Shown here piece by piece: positions 1 through 9,678 of a stretch of DNA of 64,000 bases. Positions within the stretch are counted from its first letter, which is position 1. Every line of letters starts with the position of its first letter. The notes below the pieces were generated by a model that saw only the letters and a program-made list of their open reading frames with translations, had not been told where the DNA came from and made no database searches. This DNA is from an uncultured Collinsella sp. (GTDB taxonomy: Bacteria > Actinomycetota > Coriobacteriia > Coriobacteriales > Coriobacteriaceae): positions 1 to 64,000 of the forward strand of contig USLK01000003.1 of the NCBI GenBank assembly GCA_900555555.1, read 5' to 3'. A program made the translations under genes and the position numbers.

Positions 1-172
1 CGTAGCGGGTGGTTTAAAGCTGGCCGCTGCGCGGCCAGCAGACTAAAGTCTTGAATTAAAATTCGCTACCGCCGCAAACCGGGACCTACCGTGGAATGAT
101 CTCGAGGGGCTGGGGATATCGAGGAACTCGAAGCTCCCCATACACGTAGCCGTCCCGGAAGCAAAACGCCTT

Positions 173-892
173 GTGTCGAGTAAGACCGTATGCGCACACC
201 TGCGCGGGCGAAAATTTAACGGTGGATTTGTTCATATAACAGGCAGGGTGTACGCTGAGTGCCCGATTCCAGCGCTCTTGTCACAGATTCACGGAGAGGC
301 GGGCAACGCCCTCTACGATCTTAATCGAGCCGTAGCAAGATATCAGATCGTGGACGGGCGCATTATCGAAGCCCCACCGCTCGCCCACCCGGATTCACTT
401 GCGGTCGCGCTCGACGCCCTGTCTCGAATCAGAGGCGTTGGAATTGCAAAAGACGTGCTGCCGTACGTTACGCCCAACGGTGCCTCCCCAATGGAATGTC
501 TCATCTCCGCAATGCTTTCTGCTCCGGAACGACTTGGAGGAGAGGGAATGCCCCTCCCCGTATTGAACGCCCCCGTCACCGTGCGCAAAGACGGGTGCCG
601 CGCCACGCGATATGCGGACGTATATTGGCCAACCGCAAGGGTGGCCCTCGAATACGACAGCACTGAATTTCATAACGGCAAAGACCAAATTGGCCACGAT
701 GCAGCCAGACGAGTCGAACTGGAAAATGCCGGCATACGAGCCATATCGTTAACCAATCATCAGCTCAGGAATATTGGGCTATTCGACGAGCTGGTGATAT
801 TGCTGCGAAACATGTTGGGCGTCCAGTCCAGTCCTCCAACGGCCCGCTTGGATGAACGGAAGCAACATTTTCGCGAAGTACTGCTAAGATGA
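173..892 (+). CDS. Endonuclease-like (DUF559/Vsr-fold) protein, 5' end interrupted
   Basis: From GTG at 173 the frame encodes 239 aa. Residues about 145-200 look like a PD-(D/E)XK nuclease core: a YADVYWP strand, then VALEYDSTEFH, then a basic helix and an AISLTNHQL strand, as in DUF559/Vsr-type proteins. Such C-terminal domains occur in AbiEi-like or toxin-antitoxin-linked proteins, but the substrate is unknown. The same frame is open upstream to 47 with convincing coding character (FATAANRDLPWNDLEGLGI, then IHVAVPEAKRLV) but holds no good start codon. A TAA at 44-46 separates this from more open frame back to position 2. The gene is therefore probably truncated or broken by a nonsense codon, and the 173 start is only the first usable one. 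The nuclease assignment is an inference from motif pattern. Confidence 0.55.
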   Translation: MSSKTVCAHLRGRKFNGGFVHITGRVYAECPIPALLSQIHGEAGNALYDLNRAVARYQIVDGRIIEAPPLAHPDSLAVALDALSRIRGVGIAKDVLPYVTPNGASPMECLISAMLSAPERLGGEGMPLPVLNAPVTVRKDGCRATRYADVYWPTARVALEYDSTEFHNGKDQIGHDAARRVELENAGIRAISLTNHQLRNIGLFDELVILLRNMLGVQSSPPTARLDERKQHFREVLLR

Positions 893-906
893 CCGATCCG
901 ATTGGC

Positions 907-1482
907 CTACAGCCCCAACAGAGCCTTCAAACCTATGCAGATGAGCACCGCGCCGCCCACGAGCTGCGCACGCGAGCCGAACCTCTCGCCCAGCTTGCGG
1001 CCAACAGCCAAGACCAGCAGGCAACAAACCAGCGTTGTCGCACCGATCATGCCGGAATACAGCACCACGTCCTTGCCCTCGGCAGCGAACGACACCCCGA
1101 CCACAAACGCATCGATTGCCGTGGCGATGGCCTCCATGCCGATCATGCCCCATGTGAGCTTGGAGGGGGCGCAGGCCTCGGGCGTACGCAGCTCGCGCAC
1201 CGCGTCGAGGATCATCTTGCCGCCCACAAAAGCAAGGATGACAAACGAGACGATCCCCGCATACGCGTCGATGTACGAGGCGATCAGCGTGCCGCCAAAA
1301 AATCCCAGAACAGGCATGCCGGCCTGGAATACCGCGAAGGCGATCGGCATGCCGAGCTTTTTGGAAAGCGGCATGTCGGGCTCGCACAAGGTATTTGAGA
1401 GCGTGACCGCCATGGCGTCCATGGCCAACGCAACGCCTAATACAAAGCTTTCGACGATAGCCGAGAAAGCCATTGGACCCAT
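907..1482 (-). CDS. mntP: Manganese efflux pump MntP
   Basis: A 191-aa membrane protein of normal MntP length with six predicted helices in two repeated halves. Each half carries the family's conserved aspartate motif: ALAMDAMAVTLSN around Asp22 and TAIDAFVVGVSF around Asp124. MntP exports Mn(II) across the cytoplasmic membrane to prevent manganese toxicity. The start at 1482 is chosen because a GAGGGG Shine-Dalgarno lies six bases upstream; an in-frame ATG at 1473 is the alternative. It sits 52 bases downstream of the PLP-like gene on the same strand and may share its transcript. I see no yybP-ykoY-type manganese riboswitch in the short gap. The family call is secure. Confidence 0.93.
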   Translation of the reverse strand: MGPMAFSAIVESFVLGVALAMDAMAVTLSNTLCEPDMPLSKKLGMPIAFAVFQAGMPVLGFFGGTLIASYIDAYAGIVSFVILAFVGGKMILDAVRELRTPEACAPSKLTWGMIGMEAIATAIDAFVVGVSFAAEGKDVVLYSGMIGATTLVCCLLVLAVGRKLGERFGSRAQLVGGAVLICIGLKALLGL

Positions 1483-1534
1483 CGGGCTCCCCTCACAATG
1501 ACATGGACAAACACGATACGCCGCAATCGAGGCG

Positions 1535-2359
1535 CTACAGCCCGGCGAAGGCCCGATCGAATACATCGACCAGTGCAAGCGGGTCGTCGTCGCCAGCAAG
1601 CACGGCCACGCGGCCGGACACGGCAGACGGGACGAAAACGGTCTCAACGGTATCCACGCCGGCAGCGAAAAGGGTGCCGGACAGCACATCGAACTCAATC
1701 CCACGGGGCAGCTCAAACTCCAGCAGGGGCCCTGCACCATGTGCGAGCACGGAAGAGGCGAGGGCATGGTCGGGGTGAGACGCCAAGCCGGGGTACCAAA
1801 CGCTGGGAACGGCGTCGAGACAGGAAATGTACTCCGCGAACGCGCGAGCGCAATCGAAACGACGCTGGGCACGGCGGGCATGCAGCCTGAACATATCACC
1901 ATCTTGGGCAATCAGCTCTCGCGCAGAGCCCAGATCGAGCAGCGCATCCTCTGCAGCCAGACGCGCATTGAGCACGCGCTCGGCCAGCATCCGGCGCTTC
2001 TTGGCGCCAGCGCGCGGCATAAGCGCAACCATGCCCTCGATGTCGTCGCAGGCAGACAGCACAACATCCGCCCCGCAGTCGAGCGGACGGCACCCGTACA
2101 GCGTGGGAATGGAAGCGTCGACCACGAGCAGCTCGCCCTCGGCATGGGCTTCCTGCGCAAGCGCCCTCACATCTGCCACCCGGACGCTCGGATCCTTGAG
2201 CAAGGTAACCTCGCGGCACGGGCACGCATCCGCGAGCACACGGGCAACGGAACGCGGCGAGGTCTCGGCGAGCACCGAGAACCCAAAGGGGCCGGCAAGG
2301 TCGACCAGCGCCTCGCGCGCGGATTCTATCGCAGCGGCATCTTGGGAAAGCATGGTCAT
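1535..2359 (-). CDS. Fold-type I PLP-enzyme-like protein lacking the catalytic lysine
   Basis: A 274-aa protein related to the Cys/Met-metabolism PLP enzymes (cystathionine gamma-synthase/lyase fold). The stretch VVDASIPTLYGCRPLDCGAD matches the cofactor-aspartate region of the MetY protein encoded elsewhere in this window (37615-38898). The following lysine motif, STTKYMDG in MetY, is here SACDDIEG, so the Schiff-base Lys is replaced by Asp. It is also shorter than the usual 380-430 aa. It is thus unlikely to be a normal PLP transsulfuration enzyme and may be a binding or regulatory derivative. The start is uncertain: ATG 2359 or 2353, with no strong ribosome site. It begins just past the thrS terminator and precedes mntP, with no evident functional link to either. 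Confidence 0.6.
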   Translation of the reverse strand: MTMLSQDAAAIESAREALVDLAGPFGFSVLAETSPRSVARVLADACPCREVTLLKDPSVRVADVRALAQEAHAEGELLVVDASIPTLYGCRPLDCGADVVLSACDDIEGMVALMPRAGAKKRRMLAERVLNARLAAEDALLDLGSARELIAQDGDMFRLHARRAQRRFDCARAFAEYISCLDAVPSVWYPGLASHPDHALASSVLAHGAGPLLEFELPRGIEFDVLSGTLFAAGVDTVETVFVPSAVSGRVAVLAGDDDPLALVDVFDRAFAGL

Positions 2360-2360
2360 C

Positions 2361-2405
2361 ACCGTATCAAAACAAAGCCCTCCAGCTCGCAAAGCGAACT
2401 GGAGG
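2361..2405 (-). terminator. Rho-independent terminator after thrS
   Basis: On the minus strand, arms CCTCCAG plus TCGC pair with GCGA plus CTGGAGG (2379-2405) and are followed by a T-rich tail (GCTTTGTTTT). It lies 29 bases past the thrS stop. The next gene starts right after it. Confidence 0.85.
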
Positions 2406-2433
2406 ACAAGCCAACCTATAAAACCGAACGACG

Positions 2434-4194
<1,761 letters not shown>

Positions 4195-4260
4195 GCTATC
4201 AACCTTTCTATGCGAGCCGCCTTGCCGGCGAGCAGATGTTACGCGGATTGGATATAGATG

Positions 4261-4300
4261 CAACAAAGCACCCGGCGGCTGGCGTACGGCCATCGGGTGC
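4261..4300 (-). terminator. Terminator after the zinc-ribbon membrane protein gene
   Basis: On the minus strand, GCACCCG (4294-4300) pairs with CGGGTGC (4268-4274), with GGC/GCC pairs inside the loop, followed by TTTGTTG. It separates the upstream gene (4343-4774) from thrS, so thrS needs its own promoter in 4195-4260 or read-through. Confidence 0.7.
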
Positions 4301-4342
4301 TCACCAGGCGATGCGAAACCCCATGAAGGGGCGCACAAACGC

Positions 4343-4774
4343 CTATTGGATGTGAGTTCGGCAGTAGGGGCAGACCTTCCAATGGGCCTCAAGCGGCTTA
4401 TGGCAGGTGGGACATACGTTACGCACCTGGGTGTTGCATACGGGGCACACGATGAAGTCCTTCTCGATGGGGGTACCGCAATTGGGGCAGTTGCCGTATT
4501 GGGCAAGCTGACGCTCGCGCAGGGCCATGTCGAGCTCCTGCTCCTCACGGTCGGCGACAAGCGTTGCCGGACGGAGGACCAGGTACGCGATAAGCCCTAC
4601 CACCGGAATGGCGGCGATGATGCCCCACGCGACATACGACTGCACGCCGCGGCGGCGCGCATCGATCACCACGTAGGCGATGGCAAGCACGTACAGCACG
4701 ATGACGGCGATGATCAGTGCGTAGAACACAGCCATAACCTGAGGGGACATGAGCTCCTGGATATACTTCATCAT
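4343..4774 (-). CDS. Two-helix membrane protein with double zinc ribbon
   Basis: A 143-aa protein with two predicted transmembrane helices (about residues 12-35 and 48-67) and a cytoplasmic tail. The tail has four CxxC knuckles (CPNC, CPVC, CPTC, CPYC) forming two zinc ribbons of the DZANK/zinc-ribbon type. The N-terminal part resembles PLD-nuclease N-terminal or cardiolipin-synthase-like hairpins (IIAAIPVVGLIAYLVLRP). Function is unknown; such proteins are usually annotated as zinc-ribbon domain proteins. Start 4774 is preceded by GGAAGG at nine bases; a second ATG follows at 4771. It diverges from the peptidase gene at 5001 across a 226-base region that must hold both promoters. Not part of a recognised operon. 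Confidence 0.75.
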   Translation of the reverse strand: MMKYIQELMSPQVMAVFYALIIAVIVLYVLAIAYVVIDARRRGVQSYVAWGIIAAIPVVGLIAYLVLRPATLVADREEQELDMALRERQLAQYGNCPNCGTPIEKDFIVCPVCNTQVRNVCPTCHKPLEAHWKVCPYCRTHIQ

Positions 4775-5000
4775 GAGGGCGAACCTTCCACCGTAGCCTC
4801 GACGCTAAACGCAGTCATACATGAACAGGTATTGTATACCGCAACGCCCCCGCGCGGCGCCGCAAGTAGAACGCGCACGCTATCCGCACATGGTATCTTG
4901 ACGGTTATTCCCGGATACGGCGCCCCCGCGCGACGACTCCGCCCATAACAGGGTAGGATAAGTGGAACTGGAACTGGTTTTCGTACATTTAGGAGGGACC

Positions 5001-6095
5001 ATGGCCCACGTCGATTCCGCACGCATTGCACGCGTCCTCGCCGAGCTCGACCGCATCCAACCGGGCGCCCAGCTGCTCGTCAACGACCCTTGGTCTATCT
5101 ACTACCTCACCGGCTTCTACGCCGATATGTTCGAGAGATTCTCGGGCGTGCTGCTCAAGCCCGGATGCGAGCCCGAGATCCTCGTCAACGCGTTGCACCA
5201 GCTCCCCCGCTACGACAACGCCCAGGTGCACTACCACGAGGATACCGACGATGTCTGCGATAAGATCGCCGAGCGCCTCGACCCCTCGCTGCCCCTGGGC
5301 GTCGACGCCGTCATGCGCTCCGGATTCCTGCTCCCCCTCATGGACCGACGCGCCGCGCCGTCGTTCTTCCTCGGCAGCGAAGCGGTGACGAACTGCCGCA
5401 AACATAAGGATGCGACGGAGCAGCAGCTCATGCGCGAGTCCAGCGCGGCGAACGATCGTGTGATCGAACATGCCGCCTCGCTCATCCACGAAGGCGTCAC
5501 GGAGCACGAGGTGGCGTCCAAGCTCCTCGACCTGTATCGAGCCGAGGGTTGCGAAGGTTTCTCCTTCGACCCCATCGTGAGCTTCGGCGCAAACGCCGCA
5601 GACCCGCACCACGAGCCCGATGGCACGATTCTGCAGAAGGGCGACGTGGTGCTGTTCGACATCGGTGGACGCCGCAAAAGCTACTGCTCGGACATGACGC
5701 GCACACACTTTTGGGGCGAGCCCGCAAGCGAGGTCAGCCATATCCACGCCGTGGTCTGCCAGGCAAACGAAGCGGCGGAGGCCATCGTCCGTCCTGGCGT
5801 GCGCTTCTGCGATATCGACCGCGCCGCACGCCAGGTTATCGAGGAGGCAGGATACGGCCCCTACTTCACCCATCGATTGGGCCACTCGATCGGCATGCAG
5901 GACCATGAGCCCGGAGATGTCTCCCTCGCCAACGAGGGAGTCGTCGAACCTGGCATGACCTTCTCCATCGAACCGGGCATATACCTGCCCGCAAAATACG
6001 GCGTTCGCATCGAGGACCTGGTCCTGGTAACCGAAGACGGCTGCGAGATTCTCAACAAGGTATCCCATCGTCCTGTTCGCCTCGATTTGGCATAG
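5001..6095 (+). CDS. M24-family Xaa-Pro aminopeptidase
   Basis: A 364-aa metallopeptidase of the pita-bread fold. The N-terminal creatinase-like domain covers roughly residues 1-130 (NDPWSIYYLTGFYADMF), then the M24 catalytic domain. All five metal ligands are visible: Asp in LFDIGG, Asp in SDMTRT, His in HRLGHSIGMQDHEPG, Glu in SIEPGIYLP and Glu in VRIEDLVLV. It is expected to remove N-terminal residues preceding proline in the cytoplasm. ATG 5001 is chosen over upstream in-frame ATG 4962 because a perfect AGGAGG lies at 4991-4996. The next gene starts nine bases after its stop and may be cotranscribed. Whether it acts as PepP (aminopeptidase) or PepQ (dipeptidase) cannot be told from sequence alone. 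Confidence 0.9.
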   Translation: MAHVDSARIARVLAELDRIQPGAQLLVNDPWSIYYLTGFYADMFERFSGVLLKPGCEPEILVNALHQLPRYDNAQVHYHEDTDDVCDKIAERLDPSLPLGVDAVMRSGFLLPLMDRRAAPSFFLGSEAVTNCRKHKDATEQQLMRESSAANDRVIEHAASLIHEGVTEHEVASKLLDLYRAEGCEGFSFDPIVSFGANAADPHHEPDGTILQKGDVVLFDIGGRRKSYCSDMTRTHFWGEPASEVSHIHAVVCQANEAAEAIVRPGVRFCDIDRAARQVIEEAGYGPYFTHRLGHSIGMQDHEPGDVSLANEGVVEPGMTFSIEPGIYLPAKYGVRIEDLVLVTEDGCEILNKVSHRPVRLDLA

Positions 6096-6104
6096 AAGGG
6101 TGTC

Positions 6105-7250
6105 GTGAAGAGCATGCGTGATCACCACCGCACCAACACGGCTCGGCGCGCCTGTATCGCCGGCCTCGCCCTCATCGCGGCTTTCACGGGAAGCGTTCCC
6201 GCCACGGCATTTGCCGTGACCGAGCAGACCGCCCGCGAGTTGGATAAACTCGGCAGGAATGTCGACCGGGCGGCCAAAACCTATACGGAGGCCGCTGAAA
6301 GATCCCAAAAGCTCGAAGACGAGGTCGCGATCTCGGCAGATGAGATCCTTCGTATCGAACAAGAACAGCTCCCCCGCCATCGCGCAGACGCCTCACGCGC
6401 CGTCAGCCAGATGTACAAGATGAACGCGAACGGCAATGCAGCCCTCATGGCGCTGCTCGGAAGCGGTTCGCTTTCGGAGCTCATCACCACGGGCAAATAT
6501 CTCAATGCGATCCAGGCCCAGCACGTCAACGCCCTCAATGCGCTCAAGCAGACCGAAGATGAGCTAAACCGCAAGTTGGATGAATTGGGCCAAGCGAAGG
6601 ATAAGGCGCAGAAAGAGTCCGATCGAGCGCTCGATGCCCTCGGCCAAGCTCGTTCCGCCGCCCGGGAAATGCAGAAAAGGGCAGATGGCGAAAATGCCGA
6701 AGAGGCCCGTGCCGCTCAGGAGGCCGCTCGGAAAGCCGCCGAGCTCGAAGCGCAGGAAGCCGCGCGCCAGGAGGCGCTGCAGCAACAATCCCAGCAACAA
6801 CCCGAAGGGCCAGGCCTTAAGGACCCTGCGAACAAGCCATCCCCCGCTCCCGCACCGCAACCAGCACCGAACCAGCAACCGGCTCCGCAGCCCGCACCGC
6901 AACCCCAGCCCACCCCGCAGCCGCAACCGGCCCCGCAGCCGGCGCCACAACCTGACAACGGCGGATGGCTCTCCGGAAAGGCTTCATACTACGGCATCGG
7001 CGACGGCTTCATGGGAGGCATCACCGCAAGCGGCCAGCCGGTCACGGAGACCTCCATGGGCGTCGCCATGCTCAACGTACCGCTGGGCACGCGTGTCGAA
7101 ATCCGCTTCCGCGGTACATCCGTGGTCGCAGTCGTAAACGATCGCGGGCCGTATGTACACGGCCGCGTTATCGATATGCAGCCCGCCGTCGCCCGAGCGC
7201 TCGATTTCGTCTCGGTTGGAGTCGGAACCGTGGAGTACCGGTTCCTGTGA
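6105..7250 (+). CDS. Secreted coiled-coil protein with RlpA-like double-psi beta-barrel
   Basis: A 381-aa exported protein. Residues 1-37 are a signal peptide ending ATAFA. Residues about 40-235 are heptad-rich coiled coil, similar to the N-terminal part of NlpC/P60 wall hydrolases (AVSQMYKMNANGNAALMALL). About 238-285 is a proline/glutamine-rich linker of PAPQ-type repeats. The last 95 residues are an RlpA-like barrel starting GKASYYGIGDGFMGGITASG, with NDRGPYVHGRVIDMQPAVA holding the Asp/Arg-Gly signature. RlpA domains cleave or bind glycan strands lacking stem peptides, so a role in wall remodelling is likely. GTG 6105 fits an AGAAGG site overlapping the previous stop; ATG 6114 is the alternative start. 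Confidence 0.85.
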   Translation: MKSMRDHHRTNTARRACIAGLALIAAFTGSVPATAFAVTEQTARELDKLGRNVDRAAKTYTEAAERSQKLEDEVAISADEILRIEQEQLPRHRADASRAVSQMYKMNANGNAALMALLGSGSLSELITTGKYLNAIQAQHVNALNALKQTEDELNRKLDELGQAKDKAQKESDRALDALGQARSAAREMQKRADGENAEEARAAQEAARKAAELEAQEAARQEALQQQSQQQPEGPGLKDPANKPSPAPAPQPAPNQQPAPQPAPQPQPTPQPQPAPQPAPQPDNGGWLSGKASYYGIGDGFMGGITASGQPVTETSMGVAMLNVPLGTRVEIRFRGTSVVAVVNDRGPYVHGRVIDMQPAVARALDFVSVGVGTVEYRFL

Positions 7251-7280
7251 CGAACGCGGGCAGCCGACAAAAATAGATCA

Positions 7281-7313
7281 AGCCCGGAAGGCAGATGGAT
7301 GTCCTTCCGGGCT
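7281..7313. terminator. Bidirectional terminator between convergent genes
   Basis: Perfect 11-bp arms AGCCCGGAAGG (7281-7291) and CCTTCCGGGCT (7303-7313). On the minus strand the hairpin is followed by a T-rich stretch (TTGATCTATTTTT), so it mainly serves the TauE-type gene; it also closes the RlpA unit. Confidence 0.8.
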
Positions 7314-7336
7314 CGAAGCATATTTATGGCCTCACA

Positions 7337-8137
7337 CTACTGCACACCGCAGAAACGCACGAAATTATATGCGGAGACGGCAACGATGATGAGCAGCGCG
7401 ACCAGATACAGTCGATCGACCGCATTCGAATCCATGTTCTTCACGAGCTTGCGCCCGACGATGGAACCCAGGACCGCCATCAGGCACATGCCTACCAGCA
7501 CCACCAGGGAAACCTCGGGAACGCTGCCGGAGAACAACGTGAACAAGAGGCCGGCAGTCTGGGAAAACGCGATGATGAACAATGAGGCCTGGGCGGCCGG
7601 CTTGCTCTCCATGGAGAAAAAGAACACGAGGATGGCCAGATTGAAGGGACCGCCGCCGATTCCCAGGAACGACCAGCAGGCGCCTGCGACAAATCCGACC
7701 AGCGCCTGCATGCCCCCATTGGTCAGCTCAAGCGACCTGATGCGTTTCTTGTTCAGCGTGTAAAGCAACACGGCAACGGTAAACGCGATCAGGATGGCCG
7801 CCTGGACGGCACCGACCGTATCGGCATTGGGAAACATGCCGCTGACGGTATTGAAGGCCATCTTGCCGCACACACCGCCCACGGCCGATCCGAGTGCGAT
7901 CGGAAGCATGGAGCGGACCTTGACCGTCGACGTCTTGGCCACGCTATTCTGCACAAGCGTGGCCAGCGACATGGTCAAAACGGATACGCTCGACAGGAAG
8001 CTCACGGCTGACACGCTCATGACACCGAGCGCATCCACGATGGGCTTGATGATCACGCCTCCCCCGATACCGCACAGCGGCCCCAGCAGGGATGCAAGGA
8101 AACATACGACGAACACGACAAGATAAGAAACCGACAT
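7337..8137 (-). CDS. TauE/SafE (TSUP) family anion exporter
   Basis: A 266-aa polytopic membrane protein with about eight helices in two repeats. Each repeat opens with the family's glycine motif: PLCGIGGGVIIKP near residue 22 and FLGIGGGPFNL near 158. TSUP proteins move sulfur-containing or organic anions (sulfite, sulfoacetate, lactate) across the membrane. Nothing around this gene tells the substrate, so only the family is assigned. The start ATG 8137 has AAGGAGG eight bases upstream. It stands alone, between the convergent RlpA gene and folC, with a 108-base AT-rich leader. Confidence 0.9.
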   Translation of the reverse strand: MSVSYLVVFVVCFLASLLGPLCGIGGGVIIKPIVDALGVMSVSAVSFLSSVSVLTMSLATLVQNSVAKTSTVKVRSMLPIALGSAVGGVCGKMAFNTVSGMFPNADTVGAVQAAILIAFTVAVLLYTLNKKRIRSLELTNGGMQALVGFVAGACWSFLGIGGGPFNLAILVFFFSMESKPAAQASLFIIAFSQTAGLLFTLFSGSVPEVSLVVLVGMCLMAVLGSIVGRKLVKNMDSNAVDRLYLVALLIIVAVSAYNFVRFCGVQ

Positions 8138-8245
8138 GGGTATACCCTCCTTTTCTTACCAGATAATACGACACCAAGATGATAATTTGAGTGCGATTTA
8201 TATATGTTTTCGTTTGTTTTTGTTCGTTATGTCCAAAGCATGATT

Positions 8246-9610
8246 TTATTTGAACAGCCCGGCGACCTCACCGGCCAAGGTGATCGTACCGGCCGCAACG
8301 CACGCCTCGCCCTGCGCACGCAAACGTTCCACCGCCCCCGCGACCGTGGGCGCCACGAACGCGATATCAGAAGCCGGTCGCCCTGCGCGCTCAAGCTCGC
8401 CCGCAACCAACTGTGCCAACTCCTCTGCGGGAAGCGCGCGGTCGGACGCGGTAGCTGTGACGGCAAGCCGCGGGAATGCGGGGATGAGCACATCGACGAT
8501 ACCCGCAACATCCTTGTCGGAGAGCGCGGCGATAAGCAGGGTGGGCCTGCGCGAAATATCGGGTTCGACCTCGTTGACCGCAGCGACAAAGTTTTCGCAG
8601 CTCTGAGGGTTATGACACGCGTCTACCAGCAGCAATGGATCGGTTGAGACAACATCGAAGCGCCCGGGGACGGGGCACGCATCGAGCACGACCGACAGCT
8701 TGCCCTCGTCCAGCGCACGCCCCAGATACTCCTCTGCCAACATGATCGCGCAGGCTGCGTTTTGCGGCTGATACGACGGTTTGCGCATGGAAACCGTATA
8801 CACGGCGCGTTGGGTGGTGGTGGAAAAACGCACGGCACCGCCCAGTTCGGCGGGCTCCTCAAGCGTTACGTGATTGGAGATGCGCGGGACCACGCCGCAC
8901 TCACGGCAGCGATCGTCCATCACCTGCTGGACCGACGGCTCATGCACGCCCTCGCCCAGAACGACCTTGCGACCGGGCTTGATGACAGCGGCCTTCTCCC
9001 CCGCGATCTCGGCGAGCGTGTTGCCCAGGATGCGCATGTGGTCCAAGCCGATCCCCGTGATGGCCACCGCAACGGGGTCAGTGGCGCTGGTGGCATCCCA
9101 GCGCCCTCCCATACCAACCTCGAGCACCGCCACATCAACGCCCGCCTCGGCAAATACAACCATGGCGGCGGCGGTCAAAAGATCGAACGGCGTGATGGCG
9201 TAGCGCTCGAGCCCCTCGGCCGCACGGCGCTCGTTCACCCGCATGCCCGCGGCGGCCGCCGCGCTCACGCCGTGTGCGAACGCCTCGTCGCTCACCACCG
9301 ATCCGTCCACCTCCATGCGCTCAGGGTATCGCACGAGCTGCGGCGAGGTGTACAGGGCCGCATGCAACCCCTCGCCGTGCAGGATGGCCGCGGTAAATCG
9401 CGTGGTGGAAGTCTTGCCGTTGGTCCCCGCCACCTGAATGCAGTCGAATGCGCGATCGGGGCGGCCGAGCTCATCGAGCATATCGACCACCGTTTCGAGC
9501 AACGGACCCGCCGTACTCGAAATTCGGCCCGTATCGGCCGCGAGCTCCACGGCCTCCTCAAACGGCATCTCATCAAATCCAAAGGGAACACAGTAGCGAA
9601 CCGCAGGCAT
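8246..9610 (-). CDS. folC: Bifunctional folylpolyglutamate / dihydrofolate synthase
   Basis: A 454-aa Mur-ligase-superfamily enzyme that adds glutamate to dihydropteroate or folates in the cytoplasm. The ATP loop AGTNGKTSTT is at 61-70. Further FolC marks are YTSPQLVRYPERM, VLEVGMGGRWDATS and the C-terminal LVDACHNPQS. Length is normal. GAGGAG lies eight bases before ATG 9610. It follows valS, a gene pair conserved in many Gram-positives. Here, however, a strong terminator stands between them, so folC is either expressed by read-through or from a promoter close to its start. Confidence 0.95.
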   Translation of the reverse strand: MPAVRYCVPFGFDEMPFEEAVELAADTGRISSTAGPLLETVVDMLDELGRPDRAFDCIQVAGTNGKTSTTRFTAAILHGEGLHAALYTSPQLVRYPERMEVDGSVVSDEAFAHGVSAAAAAGMRVNERRAAEGLERYAITPFDLLTAAAMVVFAEAGVDVAVLEVGMGGRWDATSATDPVAVAITGIGLDHMRILGNTLAEIAGEKAAVIKPGRKVVLGEGVHEPSVQQVMDDRCRECGVVPRISNHVTLEEPAELGGAVRFSTTTQRAVYTVSMRKPSYQPQNAACAIMLAEEYLGRALDEGKLSVVLDACPVPGRFDVVSTDPLLLVDACHNPQSCENFVAAVNEVEPDISRRPTLLIAALSDKDVAGIVDVLIPAFPRLAVTATASDRALPAEELAQLVAGELERAGRPASDIAFVAPTVAGAVERLRAQGEACVAAGTITLAGEVAGLFK

Positions 9611-9631
9611 GCGAATAGCTCCTCACAGCAC

Positions 9632-9664
9632 AAAAAGGCGGCGAACGCATCGACGTCCGCCGCC
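9632..9664 (-). terminator. Strong terminator between valS and folC
   Basis: On the minus strand, GGCGGCG (9658-9664) pairs with CGCCGCC (9637-9643) and is followed by TTTTTG. The folC start codon lies only about 20 bases past the T-run. Confidence 0.85.
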
Positions 9665-9678
9665 CAGATCAATTGGGG

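Noticed and set aside
1483..1534. Manganese riboswitch (yybP-ykoY) for mntP
   Set aside because: The gap is only 52 bases and lacks the motif's conserved loops.
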